Notes under the pieces: generated by a model
What the model was told of the DNA's origin: nothing
Database searches by the model: none
The model's input: only the letters and a program-made list of their open reading frames with translations
Translations under genes and position numbers: made by a program
Source of the DNA: Margaritifera margaritifera
Taxonomy: Eukaryota; Mollusca; Bivalvia; Unionida; Margaritiferidae
Length of the DNA stretch: 64,000 bases
Direction of reading: 5' to 3'
NCBI GenBank assembly: GCA_029931535.1
Contig: JAQPZY010001660.1
Coordinates: 7,324,001 to 7,388,000 of the forward strand
Shown: positions 24,906-35,714 of the stretch, piece after piece
How positions within the stretch are numbered: position 1 is the stretch's first letter
Layout: every line of letters starts with the position of its first letter

Positions 24906-25050
24906 TTGTTTTATAAATAAGATACTTGCAATATTATTACCGCATGAGAAATATTGAAGTTCATATTTTCTTCTTGTTTTCCATTTTCTTTTTGTTCTTG
25001 GTATGTTTTGTGTAATCTTTAAAAATTTGTATTTATCACACGGGTATTTA

Positions 25051-25214
25051 CCATATGGACTTGCTTATACTGGCAGATAAGGGTCTATGTTGTTTGTTCT
25101 ACTGGCTAGCCCTAACAAAATGCAAAGACCCAGATCAGCTAGTGCGTTATGAGACAGCAGATCTGGGTCTATGCAGTTTGCAGTCATATTTGACTTATAA
25201 GCGAGTATATATGG
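25051..25214 (+). mobile_element. double-hairpin MITE (family DH), copy 3, truncated
   Basis: The ends CCATATGGACTTG and GAGTATATATGG have TA at both borders (25049-25050, 25215-25216). The first arm of one hairpin is lost, while the second hairpin with AGACCCAGATCAGC ... AGCAGATCTGGGTCT is kept. It ends only about 22 bp before the acceptor AG of the next exon. Confidence 0.85.
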
Positions 25215-25238
25215 TAATTGTATACAATTGTGTTCCAG

Positions 25239-25325
25239 ACAAATGTTGGTGTACGCAAATTAGCAGACTCCATCCAGACAGTGAAGACAGTACTGGGCAT
25301 GAAGGTTCAATCTGAACAGAGACTG
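25239..25325 (+). CDS. exon 4 in window, coiled-coil protein
   Basis: An 87-nt exon (29 codons, phase 0 in and out) has acceptor TTGTGTTCCAG and donor CTG|GTATGT. It encodes TNVGVRKLADSIQTVKTVLG and MKVQSEQRL, helical with Leu/Ile/Val heptads. Neighbouring sequence is a MITE immediately upstream, so much of the usual branch-point zone lies in transposon-derived DNA. It is residues 99-127 of the window portion. Confidence 0.8.
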
Positions 25326-25699
25326 GTATGTATATTATTAACCATACAATGTAGCCACAACCAAAAAATATATACAAATCTTTGGCTATATGTGTTTATA
25401 AAAATATAGATTTTTGTAAGAAGAAAAATACAGTCTTAATTTTGTAAATTGCACTAAGGAAAGTTATTTCATACTATAGGAATTCACATTTTCGATCAAG
25501 AAAAAAAATCATCTTTGGTAATAGTGCCTTTTTAAGACAGAAAGAAAAAGCAACCTACAGAGATTGGATTCATTCAATTTATTACATTACTTAATGTACT
25601 CATTACTTAATTGTAATGGTTGTATCAACCAATGTGTAGATACCATGAACAACTGTCAGTTTCATTATTTGATACCATAGGGATTCTCCAGTTTGGTGC

Positions 25700-26660
25700 A
25701 TTCATTATGTTTCATGTTTATCAGAGCCCTTGTTTTGAATATAAATTTTACATGATATTGGTATTTTGATTATTGCTTATAGACTGCATTTTTCTATACA
25801 CACATTTTAAGTCTGGTGTAATATGTTATGGAATTGTCTATTTGTATTTCTGTTAATATTTGCTTGTCCAGTCCATAACTTTGTAAGAGTTGCAGAAATT
25901 GGGTATAAAACTTTGCCCAAGTAAATGCCTTGACTAAATGATGTGTCATGTACCATAGCCATGCCCACTGCCTTGAGGTCAAGGTCACATCAAGGGAATA
26001 TTTAATTTTATGATTTATGTTCTTGCCAGGAATACAAGTTTGAACCACTCAAGATATTTTAATGAAACTTTAGCCAATAATATATCATGTATAGACTGGG
26101 TGTCACATACTAGAGCCATGCCCCATACCACAATGTGAAGGTCACAGCAAGAGAAAATGTGACTTTTACTTGTATCCTTGTTCAGGTGTAACGTTTGAAC
26201 CTCTGAAGATATTCTGATGAAACTTTAACCAGTTATATATCATTACTAAACAATGTCTCACATACCATACCCATGCCTTTATCCTCAAGGTCAAGGTCAC
26301 AGTAATGAAAAATATAAATCATTGGCCTCAATACATGTACAGGTATAACGTTTGAACAAGTGAAGATATTTTAATGAAACTTTAGTCTTTTATATGTCTT
26401 GGCTTGACAGTGTCTCACATGTTCACAGTCATAAACCATGTTTCAAGGTCAAGGTCACAACAAGGGATAGTATAAGTGAGTGACCAGTTTCCTTATCCAG
26501 ACTGTCACTTTTTAATCCTTACAGATACTTTAATAAAACTTTACCAAGGTCCACACCATATCATACAGTAGTCAAGTCCCTAGCTCATAGGTCAAGGTTA
26601 TTAGTATAGGAAAGGTCAGAAGACAGGCATATGATGTGATGTTTGTAGTACTCTTGTTTA
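25700..26660 (+). repeat. tandem-unit element family C
   Basis: About six degenerate units of 110-130 bp contain GTTTGAACC, AAGATATTTTAATGAAACTTTA, GTGTCACATAC, CATGCCC and AAGGTCAAGGTCACA. It opens near CAGAGCCCTTGTTTTG and closes with GTACTCTTGTTT, like families A and B. The AAGGTCAAGGTCAC block is frequent in mollusc genomes. Confidence 0.75.
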
Positions 26661-28130
26661 TTTCTAAGGAAATAGTTTGATCATGGTAAATTTTAGTATT
26701 TAATTCAGTTATAGATATTGAACATACTCATTTTCAAATAATTTTTTATCACTAGAAACTTTCAAAAACTATTTCTAAGTTTAGATAAAGTGAAGTTGAT
26801 TTAAGTGTATATAGTTCTTATAAATATATGCAAATTTACTGTGTACCATCATTACTGTAAATATCCAGTCACTTAAATTTTCCAGATCCCATGTTTCCAA
26901 AATTTTTAATAATTTTCAATAGTTCATAAAAATTTCAGACATGAAAAAAGTATTTTTTTAAGCCAATGAAATTTTAAAAAAATTCATATGAGAACATAAA
27001 CATAGGAATGTTTACCCATACTCAAAAACAGGTGATTGAATAGATGACCATCAAACAATGAAACTGTTTTGATTACCCTAATTATTGCATGGAATAACTG
27101 AAAGTGTTATCAATGGGCAGCAATAAAAACAGCTGACTTGTTTCATAAATCATAATCACACGGCTCCCTAAACAAAGTGGTCAGCATCTTCAACATATGA
27201 GTTTCATAAATTTTTGTCATTACATTTTTATTCAGTGGAAGATTTCACCTTGATAACCTCATTTTAGACATAGTCGGTTTGGTCTTCAAACCTATATGAA
27301 CATTAAAAATAACTGTATTCTGTGATTAAAATCCAGAACCAGTCTAAGTGGTTTGGCCATATAGTTTTAATAAAAAATTTCACACTTTAAATTAAGTTTA
27401 TAAAACTTTTATAGTTTTCATTTAACTCTACACATGTAATCTTTTTGCACATTGAAGACTTTGCACTTGAAAGCTATATACAGATTTAACTTTGAGCTTC
27501 TGATGATGAAAAAGATTGTAAAAAATAACTTAATCTAAAAGTAATTTAATGACTTTCTCTTGTACAAAATGCTGCAATGAAATTCTTTGCCTAACAAAAT
27601 TTAGTATAACATAACATCTAAATTAGCACATGCTTTTATCTTTTTTGCATTATCCTTTCCATTTCCTATTCAGTGGGTACAAAAGCAAAGTAAATAAGAA
27701 AACTGGAAGACTTAATCTACAGTGTCACAATAATACACTTACAAGATAATTTTCATATATTAAATATGTTTGCCAATTTTTAGGGTGTTTTAATAAAATC
27801 TTCTTTTCAGATTTTCAGCAACCCTTTGATTATACAAGTTTGTTGCAATCCTAGTTTAATTTTATTTAAAAACAAGATAAATCAGTGATATTAGTGGTCA
27901 ACATCAAAGATTGCTGATTTTTGATTCTGTAATTGTAAATTTGTATGAAGAATTGTCCTGGAGATGCATTCAGTAGCAGTGATTTCTCCAGGATTTACAC
28001 ACTGACAGAGAATTTCCAATCTGGCATTTTCATAAGGGGGCAATTTGACATATTTAAGAAGGGGGGGGGTTGTAGGACTTTGGCAGTTTTATATGAGAAC
28101 AATATCTATGAATAGATCACTTATATTTCA

Positions 28131-28247
28131 ACAAATGTACATATGATAACTTCTAATCAACAAATGTACATGTGATAACTTCTAATCAACAAATGTACAT
28201 GTGATAACTTCTAATCAATAAATGTACATGTGATAACTTCTAATCAA
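28131..28247. repeat. 29-bp tandem repeat, 4 copies
   Basis: The unit ACAAATGTACATGTGATAAC + TTCTAATCA is nearly perfect. Confidence 0.92.
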
Positions 28248-28397
28248 TCAAGACAAAACTTAAGTTGTTTATCTTCATTATTGGCACAGTAGTATCTATA
28301 TTGTGTTATGACAGTGGTACTACATCATATCAATTAGAACTGCATGGAATAATAGAGACATTACAATGGAAAAACTAGATTTCTGCCATTGTACAAC

Positions 28398-28618
28398 TTC
28401 ACCAAATATAGTTGATACATTACTTATAACTATCCAGTGCAAGTGTCTCATTGCTTAAATACAGTTGATACATTTCTTATAACTATCCAGTGCAAGTGTC
28501 TCATTGCTTAAATACAGTTGATACATTTCTTATAACTATCCAGTGCAAGTGTCTCATTGCTTAAATACAGTTGATACATTACTTTTAACTATTCAGTGCA
28601 AGTGTCTCATTGCTTAAA
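28398..28618. repeat. 53-54-bp tandem repeat, 4 copies
   Basis: The unit contains ACAGTTGATACATTTCTTAT, AACTATCCAGTGCAAGTG and TCTCATTGCTTAA. Confidence 0.92.
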
Positions 28619-28681
28619 TGCAAATTTCACTTACTAAACATTTGATTTTGGCAGTTGATCTCAAAATCAAGAATTTACCTA

Positions 28682-28893
28682 GTGTATATACTCACCTATA
28701 TAAGTCAAGTCAAACTGCAAACAATATAGACCCTTATCTGCCATCACATAATGTGCTAGCAGTCCTGGGTTTATGTTGTTTATCTTCTGATTACTCCAAA
28801 CAAACTGAATAGACCCAGATTATGCAATAGCAAAGATCTGGGTCTGTGCAGTTTGCAGTTGGACTCCACTTAGACATGAGTATATATTGTATT
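28682..28893 (+). mobile_element. double-hairpin MITE (family DH), copy 4, degenerate
   Basis: The ends GTATATACTCACCTATA and GACATGAGTATATAT remain recognisable. The hairpin arms are decayed (AGACCCTTATCTGCC, AGTCCTGGGTTTATG). It is the oldest-looking copy in the window. Confidence 0.8.
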
Positions 28894-29294
28894 TAATATT
28901 AATTAAGGTTATAGGTTTCATTAGGATCATGGCAAATCATCTGTGCACAATTTCCATGTGCTTACTCATTTTGAAGGGGGGGGGGGGGGGATTCATTAAA
29001 TTCAGTGGTGATTCACAGTTATGCATCCTGGAGAAAACACTGCACTTTAGATATTTATTATAGACTTAGCACAGTTTTCATACAAGTAGTAAGAAGATAT
29101 TGAACTTTTTAATTTGATTAGAAGAAAATTTGAAATGTTTAATAAAAATGGTACCACATATTTTAAGAGTTAATGAAAATTTCAATATTAAAGATATAGT
29201 TTGATTTTCCCGAGATGTTTTGTATTTCAAATACTTGTGCATGGACATGTGTAAAGTTAATTCACCTTTTTTTGTGTTTAATATTAGTAGAGTA

Positions 29295-29460
29295 CAGTAA
29301 CCCCTTACTATAAGCATCATTATAGCATGGTTCCTTATATCAGCAGTATGGTCATGGATTCCAATTTTTATGGAGTAGTAAAATTATATGAATAATGTGC
29401 TTCATCTCTAAGGCAGTATACTGTAATGGTTCCCATGAACAGCTTTATATTCAGGGACTG
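29295..29460. mobile_element. second MITE family, copy 1 (166 bp)
   Basis: The ends CAGTAACCCCTTACTATAA and TTATATTCAGGGACTG are imperfect inverted repeats with TA at both borders. The interior contains AGTAGTAAAATTATATGAAT and GGTTCCCATG, shared with the copy at 29819-30226. Confidence 0.75.
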
Positions 29461-29818
29461 TATCACATATTTAAGTAAATAATTTCATATGACATCATAA
29501 AGCCATGCAAATATAATGGTTATTAAAAGATTGAACTGCCAGTTGCCAACAGACCTCTATTTTCAAACTATTTCCATTTGTTACCCAGGTCAATGAAAAT
29601 GACTATTTTCTATTTGAGTATGTCATTGTCTCTTAGATAATTATATATCATGACAATAATGATAAATTATTTTTTGGTGAAAATAAAATGCCTTGAATTT
29701 GTTTCATGTAAAGATTTTTATGCAGAATACAATTTCTTGTTTCACAGAATTTTTAATTGTTCCCGATGCATTTAAAAATTAGCCATTTACAATTAGTACA
29801 GGTGCAATAATAAAGATA

Positions 29819-30226
29819 CAGCAGTCCTTCACTATAATATCCTTTATTATCACTTGGTTCCATTTATAAGGCAAGTTTGGTCATGGATCCCATTTCATTA
29901 CTGCATATACTCGCGTATAAGCTGGGTCCAAACGCAAACAACATAGACCCTGATCTGCCATCACATAATGCACTGGCAGATCAGGGTCTATGTTGTTTGT
30001 TCTACTGATTAGTCCTTACAAACTGCGTAGACCCAGATCTGCTGTTGCATTATGCAATGGCAGATCTGGGTTTATGCAGTTTGCAGTTGGTATCGGGTTA
30101 TACGCGAGTACATACGGTAAGTGGTAGTAAAATTATATGTATCATATACTTCATTATAAAGCAGTCTCACTGTAAGGTTGTATACTCTTTGACTCCCATG
30201 GACAGCGTTATATTGAGGAATTGCTG
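29819..30226. mobile_element. second MITE family, copy 2, carrying a nested DH MITE
   Basis: The ends CAGCAGTCCTTCACTATAA and TTATATTGAGGAATTGCTG have TA at both borders (29817-29818, 30227-30228). The body matches the copy at 29295-29460 (TTTGGTCATGGATCCCATT; GTAGTAAAATTATATG). The match is interrupted by DH MITE copy 5. It ends 60 bp before the next exon. Confidence 0.8.
29901..30118 (-). mobile_element. double-hairpin MITE (family DH), copy 5, inverted
   Basis: The ends CTGCATATACTCGCGTATAA and TTATACGCGAGTACATACGG have TA at both borders. The hairpin order is reversed relative to copies 1, 2, 6 and 7, so this copy is in the opposite orientation. Both hairpins are intact. Confidence 0.92.
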
Positions 30227-30286
30227 TACTTTGGCACCAAAAGAGAGTGCATATTTCATTTAAAAAATCCAACACTTGTATTTCAG

Positions 30287-30923
30287 CGAATATCAGGCCT
30301 ACAGGATCTTCAGTCCCAAATCAGTCAGCTTAAAGTCCTTACCAATTCTGGGATTCCCTTTACCTCCCTTCCACAGTCTCAAAAAGACTTTGATACTGGG
30401 CTTGGCTGGGATGATATGGGGACAGCGACTTCCCATACTTCTAACACTGATCCATCTAGAGCTCAAATAACTGAACCACGCAAATTTGCTGATGAACCAA
30501 TTAAAGAGGCAACTAAAGAAGAAAGCAGTCCCTTCCCAAATGTGAATAAACCTCGTAATTTGAACTCACCCCCATTTCAGAGAGATGAGGAAAAAACTCC
30601 TGATTGGAAAACTCCTAGAACCCCTAAAACTTATTCCCCTCCCCTTACAAAGAGAGATAAGTCTCCTCTTGGTGGAGAACAAACCCCAGAAAACTGGAAA
30701 ACCCCTCAGAAAACCCCTGAAACAAAAAGAGATTCAGTTGATGAGGGCATTGATGGTACCAAGACTGCAGACCCTGAAAACAAAACAACTGAAACTGAGA
30801 CACCCGGGAATAAAACACCTGGAAACAAAACCCCTAGTAGGTCCAGAAATGCTAGTGCCAAAGCTCTTAAAACCAAGACCCCAAGCCCAGTTGCTAATAG
30901 GACCCATAAAGGAACTGATTCCG
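30287..30923 (+). CDS. exon 5 in window: coiled-coil start plus TP-rich linker
   Basis: A 637-nt exon (phase 0 in, phase 1 out) has acceptor TGTATTTCAG and donor CCG|GTAACT. It begins RISGLQDLQSQISQLK, the end of the first coiled coil. About 190 residues of low-complexity, probably disordered sequence follow, rich in Thr, Pro, Lys and Glu, with many Thr-Pro/Ser-Pro sites (DWKTPRTPKTYSPP, NWKTPQKTPETK, PGNKTPGNKTPSRSR, KTKTPSP). Such sites suit proline-directed kinases. If the donor were ignored, the frame would stop nine bases later (TAG at 30932). Use of the donor and the 29-nt microexon restores phase into the next large exon. It is residues 128-339 of the window portion. The gene is not recognised. 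Confidence 0.85.
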
Positions 30924-31987
30924 GTAACTGGTAGGGAGTTGACTCTATGTGATGAAACATCTGATACAATTTTGGGTATGTAAGTTGTAGTTCATGGTTG
31001 TTGCTAATTTTCTCAGGCTAACATTCCTACTCAATTTATGATTTTTCAAAATATTGTTGGAGATTGTATGCATGAGATTTACCTTTTCTGTTGGTTTGGC
31101 TGTTTCCCTTTTCCCAAAGGGTCTTAACATGGATTGGATATTTACATGCTACTGTTATTTGTACTAATACATTTTCTTTTTGCAGTTTCGAATTTTTTAT
31201 TTATATTTAACTAATATGATTCAGATGCAGATTCATGTTTCATCACAATAATATATGCAAGTGTTTCTTACGGCATTCTTGCTAACTTAAAATTTTTATA
31301 TTTGTTGTCCAAATTTAATGATTTATTGATTTCGTAGAACCTTTCACATGTCTTGCAATAATTTCCCCATCAAACACTAATACTACTACTGGCCAGATAT
31401 TTGTGTTCATCGAATTCTTTCATAAAACTAATAATGGCAACTTACCACCTGGACCCCCCCCCCCTCATCTATTAGTATGTAGCGACATGTTTCTGCAATC
31501 AATACTTGTTAATTTTTATCTGATACTATTACAATATTGTCTCTACAGGTTTGTTTTAATATTTCATTGTATCAAAATTTGTATTTATCTGCTTATTGTC
31601 TTTGATTCCTAAAAGCAGTCGGATCATCTATGTAAATATTATTGTTAATGAGGAGAGAGGCCTTAAAATAAGCTGGAGCTTGTAGCTCAAAACTCAATAT
31701 CTCTTGATGTGATATATTATGTACTTTCAAAGATGTTTACATATAAATACAGTTTGAACAAGCAAAAATGGCAAAATTAAAATTTTAAACATTTTAGCTG
31801 AAATTTCCCCATTAAGGAAACTAAATTCTTATCAAAATATCATTGAAAATTACATGAGTCTGAATCTGTTTCAAAATTTAACATGCTGATAAATCAGTGG
31901 CAAAAATTGAGTTAACAGATGTAACATTAATGGTTCTTTATTGCATCAATCTACTGTTAAAGATTATAGATTACAATTATGTCTGTG

Positions 31988-32118
31988 ATCTAGCCAAGAA
32001 GACAGCAGGGTCTGGTCAAATGCTGGCATGATCTAGCCAAGAAGACAGCAGGGTCTTGTCAAAATGCTGGCATGGTCTAGCCAAGAAGACAGCAGGGTCT
32101 GGTCAAATGCTGGCATGA
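31988..32118. repeat. 43-45-bp tandem repeat, 3 copies
   Basis: The unit contains ATCTAGCCAAGAAGACAGC, AGGGTCTGGTCAAATG and CTGGCATG. Confidence 0.92.
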
Positions 32119-32487
32119 TCTGATTAATCCTGTTTGAGATATGATCTTTAAAAAAAATCAGAAGCAAAGAATCAAGTCTTCACCGTCATTCTTGAATGTA
32201 CTTTGGAAGATGAACACTATTTTGTTGCATGTATCACTGAAATTTCATTGGTTTAACAAACTGGATCAGCTAAATCTTGTCATGGTCTAGTTCTGACTTA
32301 ACGAGATCAGTTACGTTTGAGACATGTCATAAAAATACATGCGCATGTTTAGCAAAGAATCCTGCTTCTTCTGTCCTTACAAATGCTGTTGAGAAAGTTA
32401 AAACTCTTTGCCACTGGGATGTCACTCTTTTACTACTTACAGCCAATTCCAGCTATTTGATATATTTATATACGATAATCGGTGTAT

Positions 32488-32494
32488 TACTAAC
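32488..32494 (+). promoter_or_regulatory. consensus branch point for the microexon
   Basis: TACTAAC, whose branch A lies 16 nt before the acceptor AG at 32509-32510. Such an exact match is uncommon in animal introns and may help recognition of the very short exon. Confidence 0.6.
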
Positions 32495-32510
32495 TAAGCA
32501 AACATTTCAG

Positions 32511-32539
32511 TTGAAGCAATCATGGATGTCATCTGCCAG
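32511..32539 (+). CDS. 29-nt microexon (exon 6 in window)
   Basis: The exon is flanked by acceptor AACATTTCAG and consensus donor CCAG|GTAAAT. It enters at phase 1 and leaves at phase 0, exactly what is needed to join the 30287-30923 exon (phase 1 out) to the 32610 exon (phase 0 in). The joined peptide is VEAIMDVICQ running into RQDEIQNLQNQ, a continuous heptad pattern. Neither neighbour joins the other directly without a frameshift or stop. The call rests on phase, splice-site quality and protein continuity; it still needs transcript support. Confidence 0.75.
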
Positions 32540-32609
32540 GTAAATGCAAAGTTGTATTGTCAGTGAAACTGAAATTACGAGTATAATTCTTCCTCTATTC
32601 GCATCTCAG
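32540..32609 (+). other. intron 6 (70 bp)
   Basis: Donor GTAAAT, acceptor TTCGCATCTCAG with a pyrimidine-rich TTCTTCCTCTATTC tract. It is extremely short compared with its multi-kilobase neighbours. Confidence 0.75.
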
Positions 32610-32779
32610 AGACAAGATGAAATCCAAAATCTTCAGAATCAGGTAGATGCCATTAAGAAAGCAATAGAGCCCATAATTGGCAAGAGTAACCCATTGTTTA
32701 TAAAGGACAACCCAGGGAGCTCAAGGTCCTATGCTGATGAACCAGAGGTCAATAGATGGGGAGTGCACAATGCGTACAG
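32610..32779 (+). CDS. exon 7 in window: second coiled coil
   Basis: A 170-nt exon (phase 0 in, phase 2 out) has acceptor CATCTCAG and donor ACAG|GTAAAG. It begins RQDEIQNLQNQVDAIKKAIE, a clear heptad segment. PIIGKSNPLFIKDNPG and SRSYADEPEVNRWGVHNAY follow, with the last Arg split (AG + A). Its opening and its ADEP motif parallel those of exon 5 (see findings). It is residues 350-405 of the window portion. Confidence 0.85.
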
Positions 32780-33320
32780 GTAAAGTTTTATGCATCTTAT
32801 ATGAGTTAAGAGTCCAGAATATGAACAAATTTTATTTTTAAATGTTAATTCTAGATAACAATGTTGCACAAAACACATTTACACAAAGATTCTGAGATAT
32901 ATTTGACATATTTGCATTTAACATCACCAACATGCTTCTAGTTTAATATGCCAAAATGCTGTTGCACCTTAATAATGTTTTTTTATTTTAATGTCCCCCT
33001 CCACACCTTTTTTAGGGTGGTTGTCACAGGTTGCAGTCATACAAAAATGATGTGATAAATATTACATGTACTATCTATTCACATTGATTATAGCATTTCC
33101 ATCTACCACACTAAAGCAAAACTCTTTCCATTCATGGAGACAACAGTGCATTCCTATGGCGTAATCTGTTTCAGTAATGTTATAGTTTGTTTCAGCAACT
33201 AGTTGAAATAACTAAATTGCATTAGCATCACCTGCTTGATCACAGGGTAAGATATCATCTTATCTCAGTCTAAACACACCATGAGGCAGACTATTTCCTA
33301 TCCATGAAGGCTTTTAAGTT

Positions 33321-34964
33321 ATTTTTAGCTCTACTTGTTGTTGCTATTCCTCTTGAACAGAAAGACATATTGACATGGGGTTTTCACCAGAAGACTTCTT
33401 ATGATGTCTAGTTGGTCTTAATTGAAAATGGTGCCAACCTGGTATCTAATATGCAACAGCAGCCATCTTGAAAATCTTGTTATCACTACTCCTTAGTGGA
33501 TGGTCATATCAACATGAGATTTTCACTGAAGGACTTCTTATGATGTCTAGTTGTTGCTAAATGAAAATGGTGCCGATTTGATGTCCAATATGGCTGCCAT
33601 GGAAGCCATCTGGAAAATCTTGTTATTGCTACTCCTCCTGAACAAAGTCATATTGACATGGGGTTCTTACTGAAAGACTTCTTATGATGTCTAGTTGGTT
33701 CTAAATGAAAATGGTGCTGATCTGATGTCTAATATGACCACCACAATGGCCAACTTGAAAATCTTGTTATTGCTACTCCTCCTGAATGGATGGTCATATC
33801 AACATGTGTTTTTCACTGAAAGACTTCTTATGATGTCAAGTTGGTCCTAAATGAAAATGGTGCTGATCGAAGGTCCAATATGGCCACCACAGCAGCCATC
33901 TCAAAAATCTTGTTATCACTACTTCTCCTGAACAAAAAGTCATATTGACATGAGGTTTTCACCAGAAGACTTCTTATGTTGTCTGGTTGGTCCTAAATGA
34001 AAATGGTGCCGCTTGCAAGTCCAATATGGCTGCCACTGCTGTCATCTTGAGAATCTTGTTATTGCTACTTCTCCTGAATGGATGGTTGTATCAACATGGG
34101 GATTTTACTAAAAGACTTCTTATGATGTCTAGTTGGTCCTAAATGAAAATGGTGTTGCTCAGACATCTTGAAATTCTTGTTATCACTACTTCTCCTGAAT
34201 GAATGATAATATTTAGCATTGGGTTTTCACTGAAATACTTTTTATGATGTCTAGTTGGTTGTAAATGAAAATGTTGCCAATGGGACCTCTAATATGGCCG
34301 CCACAATGGCCATCTGGAAAATCTTATTATCGCTACTTCTCTAGATGGCTGATCATATCAACATTGTACTTTCACCAGAAGACTTGTGATGTCTAGTTGG
34401 TCCTAAATAGAAATGGTGTGTATCTGATATCCAATATGGCCACCATGTCAGCCATCTTGAAAATTTTGTTATTGTTACTCCTTTAAAAGAGAAAGTCATA
34501 TCAACATGGGCTTTTCACGAGAAGACTTCTTAGTGGCCATATTGAAAATCTTGATATCGCTACTCCTTTTAAATGGAAAGTCATTTTGACATGGGGTTTT
34601 AATCAGAAGAGTTCTTATGGTGTCTAGTTGCTCCTAAATGAAAATGGTGCCAATCATACATCCAATATGGCTGTATTGAAAACATGCTCCGGCTACTTCC
34701 CCTGAATGGATGGGTATATTGACACGGGGTTTTCACCAAAAGACCTCTAATGATGTCTACTTGGTCCTAAATGAAAATGGTGCCAATCTGACATTCAATA
34801 TATCCACCACAGCAGCTAATTTGAAAATCATGTTATCGCTGAAGAATATCAGAGATGGTTTCAACACTCAACAGTTAAAAGGAACAGACGTTCTTATCTT
34901 GAATTCCTGGAAATTTTTGTTACCCAGTAGAGTGTCAGTCCCTTCAAGAGACTCTTGTTAATAT
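33321..34964 (+). repeat. tandem-unit element family A, copy 3
   Basis: The longest copy, with about ten 150-bp units. It opens ATTTTTAGCTCTACTTG and closes GGTTTCAACACTCAACAG ... AGTAGAGTGTCAGTCC ... GACTCTTGTT, the same modules as in copies 1 and 2. Confidence 0.85.
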
Positions 34965-35497
34965 AGACATCCATTATTGTGATCAATTGCAGGTTTGAAA
35001 ATTCCACTCTCTCAAAAATTGCTTTATTCACCAAGTGGGATGATAATAATCATCAGGAGTTGTACATTCATATTTGACATACATGGCTGATGCTATGTTC
35101 ATTCCACAAAAAGAAACCTGGTGACTACCACTGCCCTCACAATTACAGACAAACTTTGGGATGGTTTAGCAATCATATTTTTCACAATCTCTAGAATCAC
35201 ATGCCAATCATATCAACTAAATTTGTTCTCCAATAAGTGACTGTCATAGTTTGTGCCCTGAATTTCACTGTATAGATACATAAGTAAAATAAGGTAGTTC
35301 AGACCTTCCCTGGGTTTTAATATCTCCATGTGTTCTAAGAGAGAGAAACAAAGAGGGTTGATGCACTAGTCCTGTTGTATGCATGGAACATCACAAGATC
35401 ATGCACAGTGAATTAAAAGTATTTTTGTATAAATGGAATTAATCAGATACAGTATATATGATGTTTAACATATAGACAGTAGAATGATTTGCTATTA

Positions 35498-35714
35498 CTG
35501 TATGTACTCGCGTATAACTCGATATCAACTGCAAACTGCATAGACCCAGATCTGCCGTCGCATAATGCGCTGGCAGATCTGGGTCTATGCAGTTTGTAAG
35601 GACTAATCAGTAGAACTAACAACATAGACCCTGACCTGCCAGCGCATTATGCGACGGCAGATCAGGGTCTATGTTGTTTGCATTTGGACCTGGCTTATAC
35701 GCGAGTATATACAG
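35498..35714 (+). mobile_element. double-hairpin MITE (family DH), copy 6, near-intact
   Basis: The ends CTGTATGTACTCGCGTATAA and TTATACGCGAGTATATACAG have TA at both borders (35496-35497, 35715-35716). Both hairpins are nearly perfect, with loops GTCGCATAATGCGCT and AGCGCATTATGCGAC that are themselves complementary to one another. It is the best reference copy. Confidence 0.95.

Larger units (their letters stand above)
9909..25238 (+). other. intron 3 (15.3 kb)
   Basis: The longest intron in the window. It holds three minisatellites, tandem-unit family A copy 2 with a SINE, a LINE split by a pogo-like element, a hAT-like element with a nested pogo-like element, and a truncated DH MITE at its very 3' end. 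No gene or repeat was recognised in 9909-10705, 11635-12687, 17271-17805, 18346-18981 or 21945-24794, which are AT-rich. Confidence 0.65.
27977..29042. mobile_element. hAT-like non-autonomous element (1066 bp)
   Basis: The ends are CAGTGATTTCTCCAGGAT and ATCCTGGAGAAAACACTG, imperfect 18-bp inverted repeats with one mismatch. G-runs (28060, 28976-28990) lie toward both ends. It contains two minisatellites and a degenerate DH MITE. No clear 8-bp target duplication was found. Confidence 0.65.
25326..30286 (+). other. intron 4 (4.96 kb)
   Basis: Holds a tandem-unit element (family C), a hAT-like element with two minisatellites and a DH MITE inside, and two copies of a second MITE family, one with another DH MITE nested in it. 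The stretches 25326-25699, 26661-27976 and 29463-29816 are AT-rich with nothing recognised. Confidence 0.7.
30924..32510 (+). other. intron 5 (1.59 kb)
   Basis: Donor GTAACT; acceptor ACATTTCAG, preceded 16 nt upstream by a perfect TACTAAC branch-point sequence (32488-32494). It contains a three-copy repeat at 31988-32118 and is otherwise AT-rich, with no recognised feature. Confidence 0.75.

Noticed and set aside
30287..30934. Exon 5 as the terminal exon (TAG at 30932), mutually exclusive with exon 7
   Set aside because: A good donor nine bases before the stop plus the 29-nt microexon gives an in-phase chain to the real terminal exon. The short form remains possible only as an isoform by intron retention.
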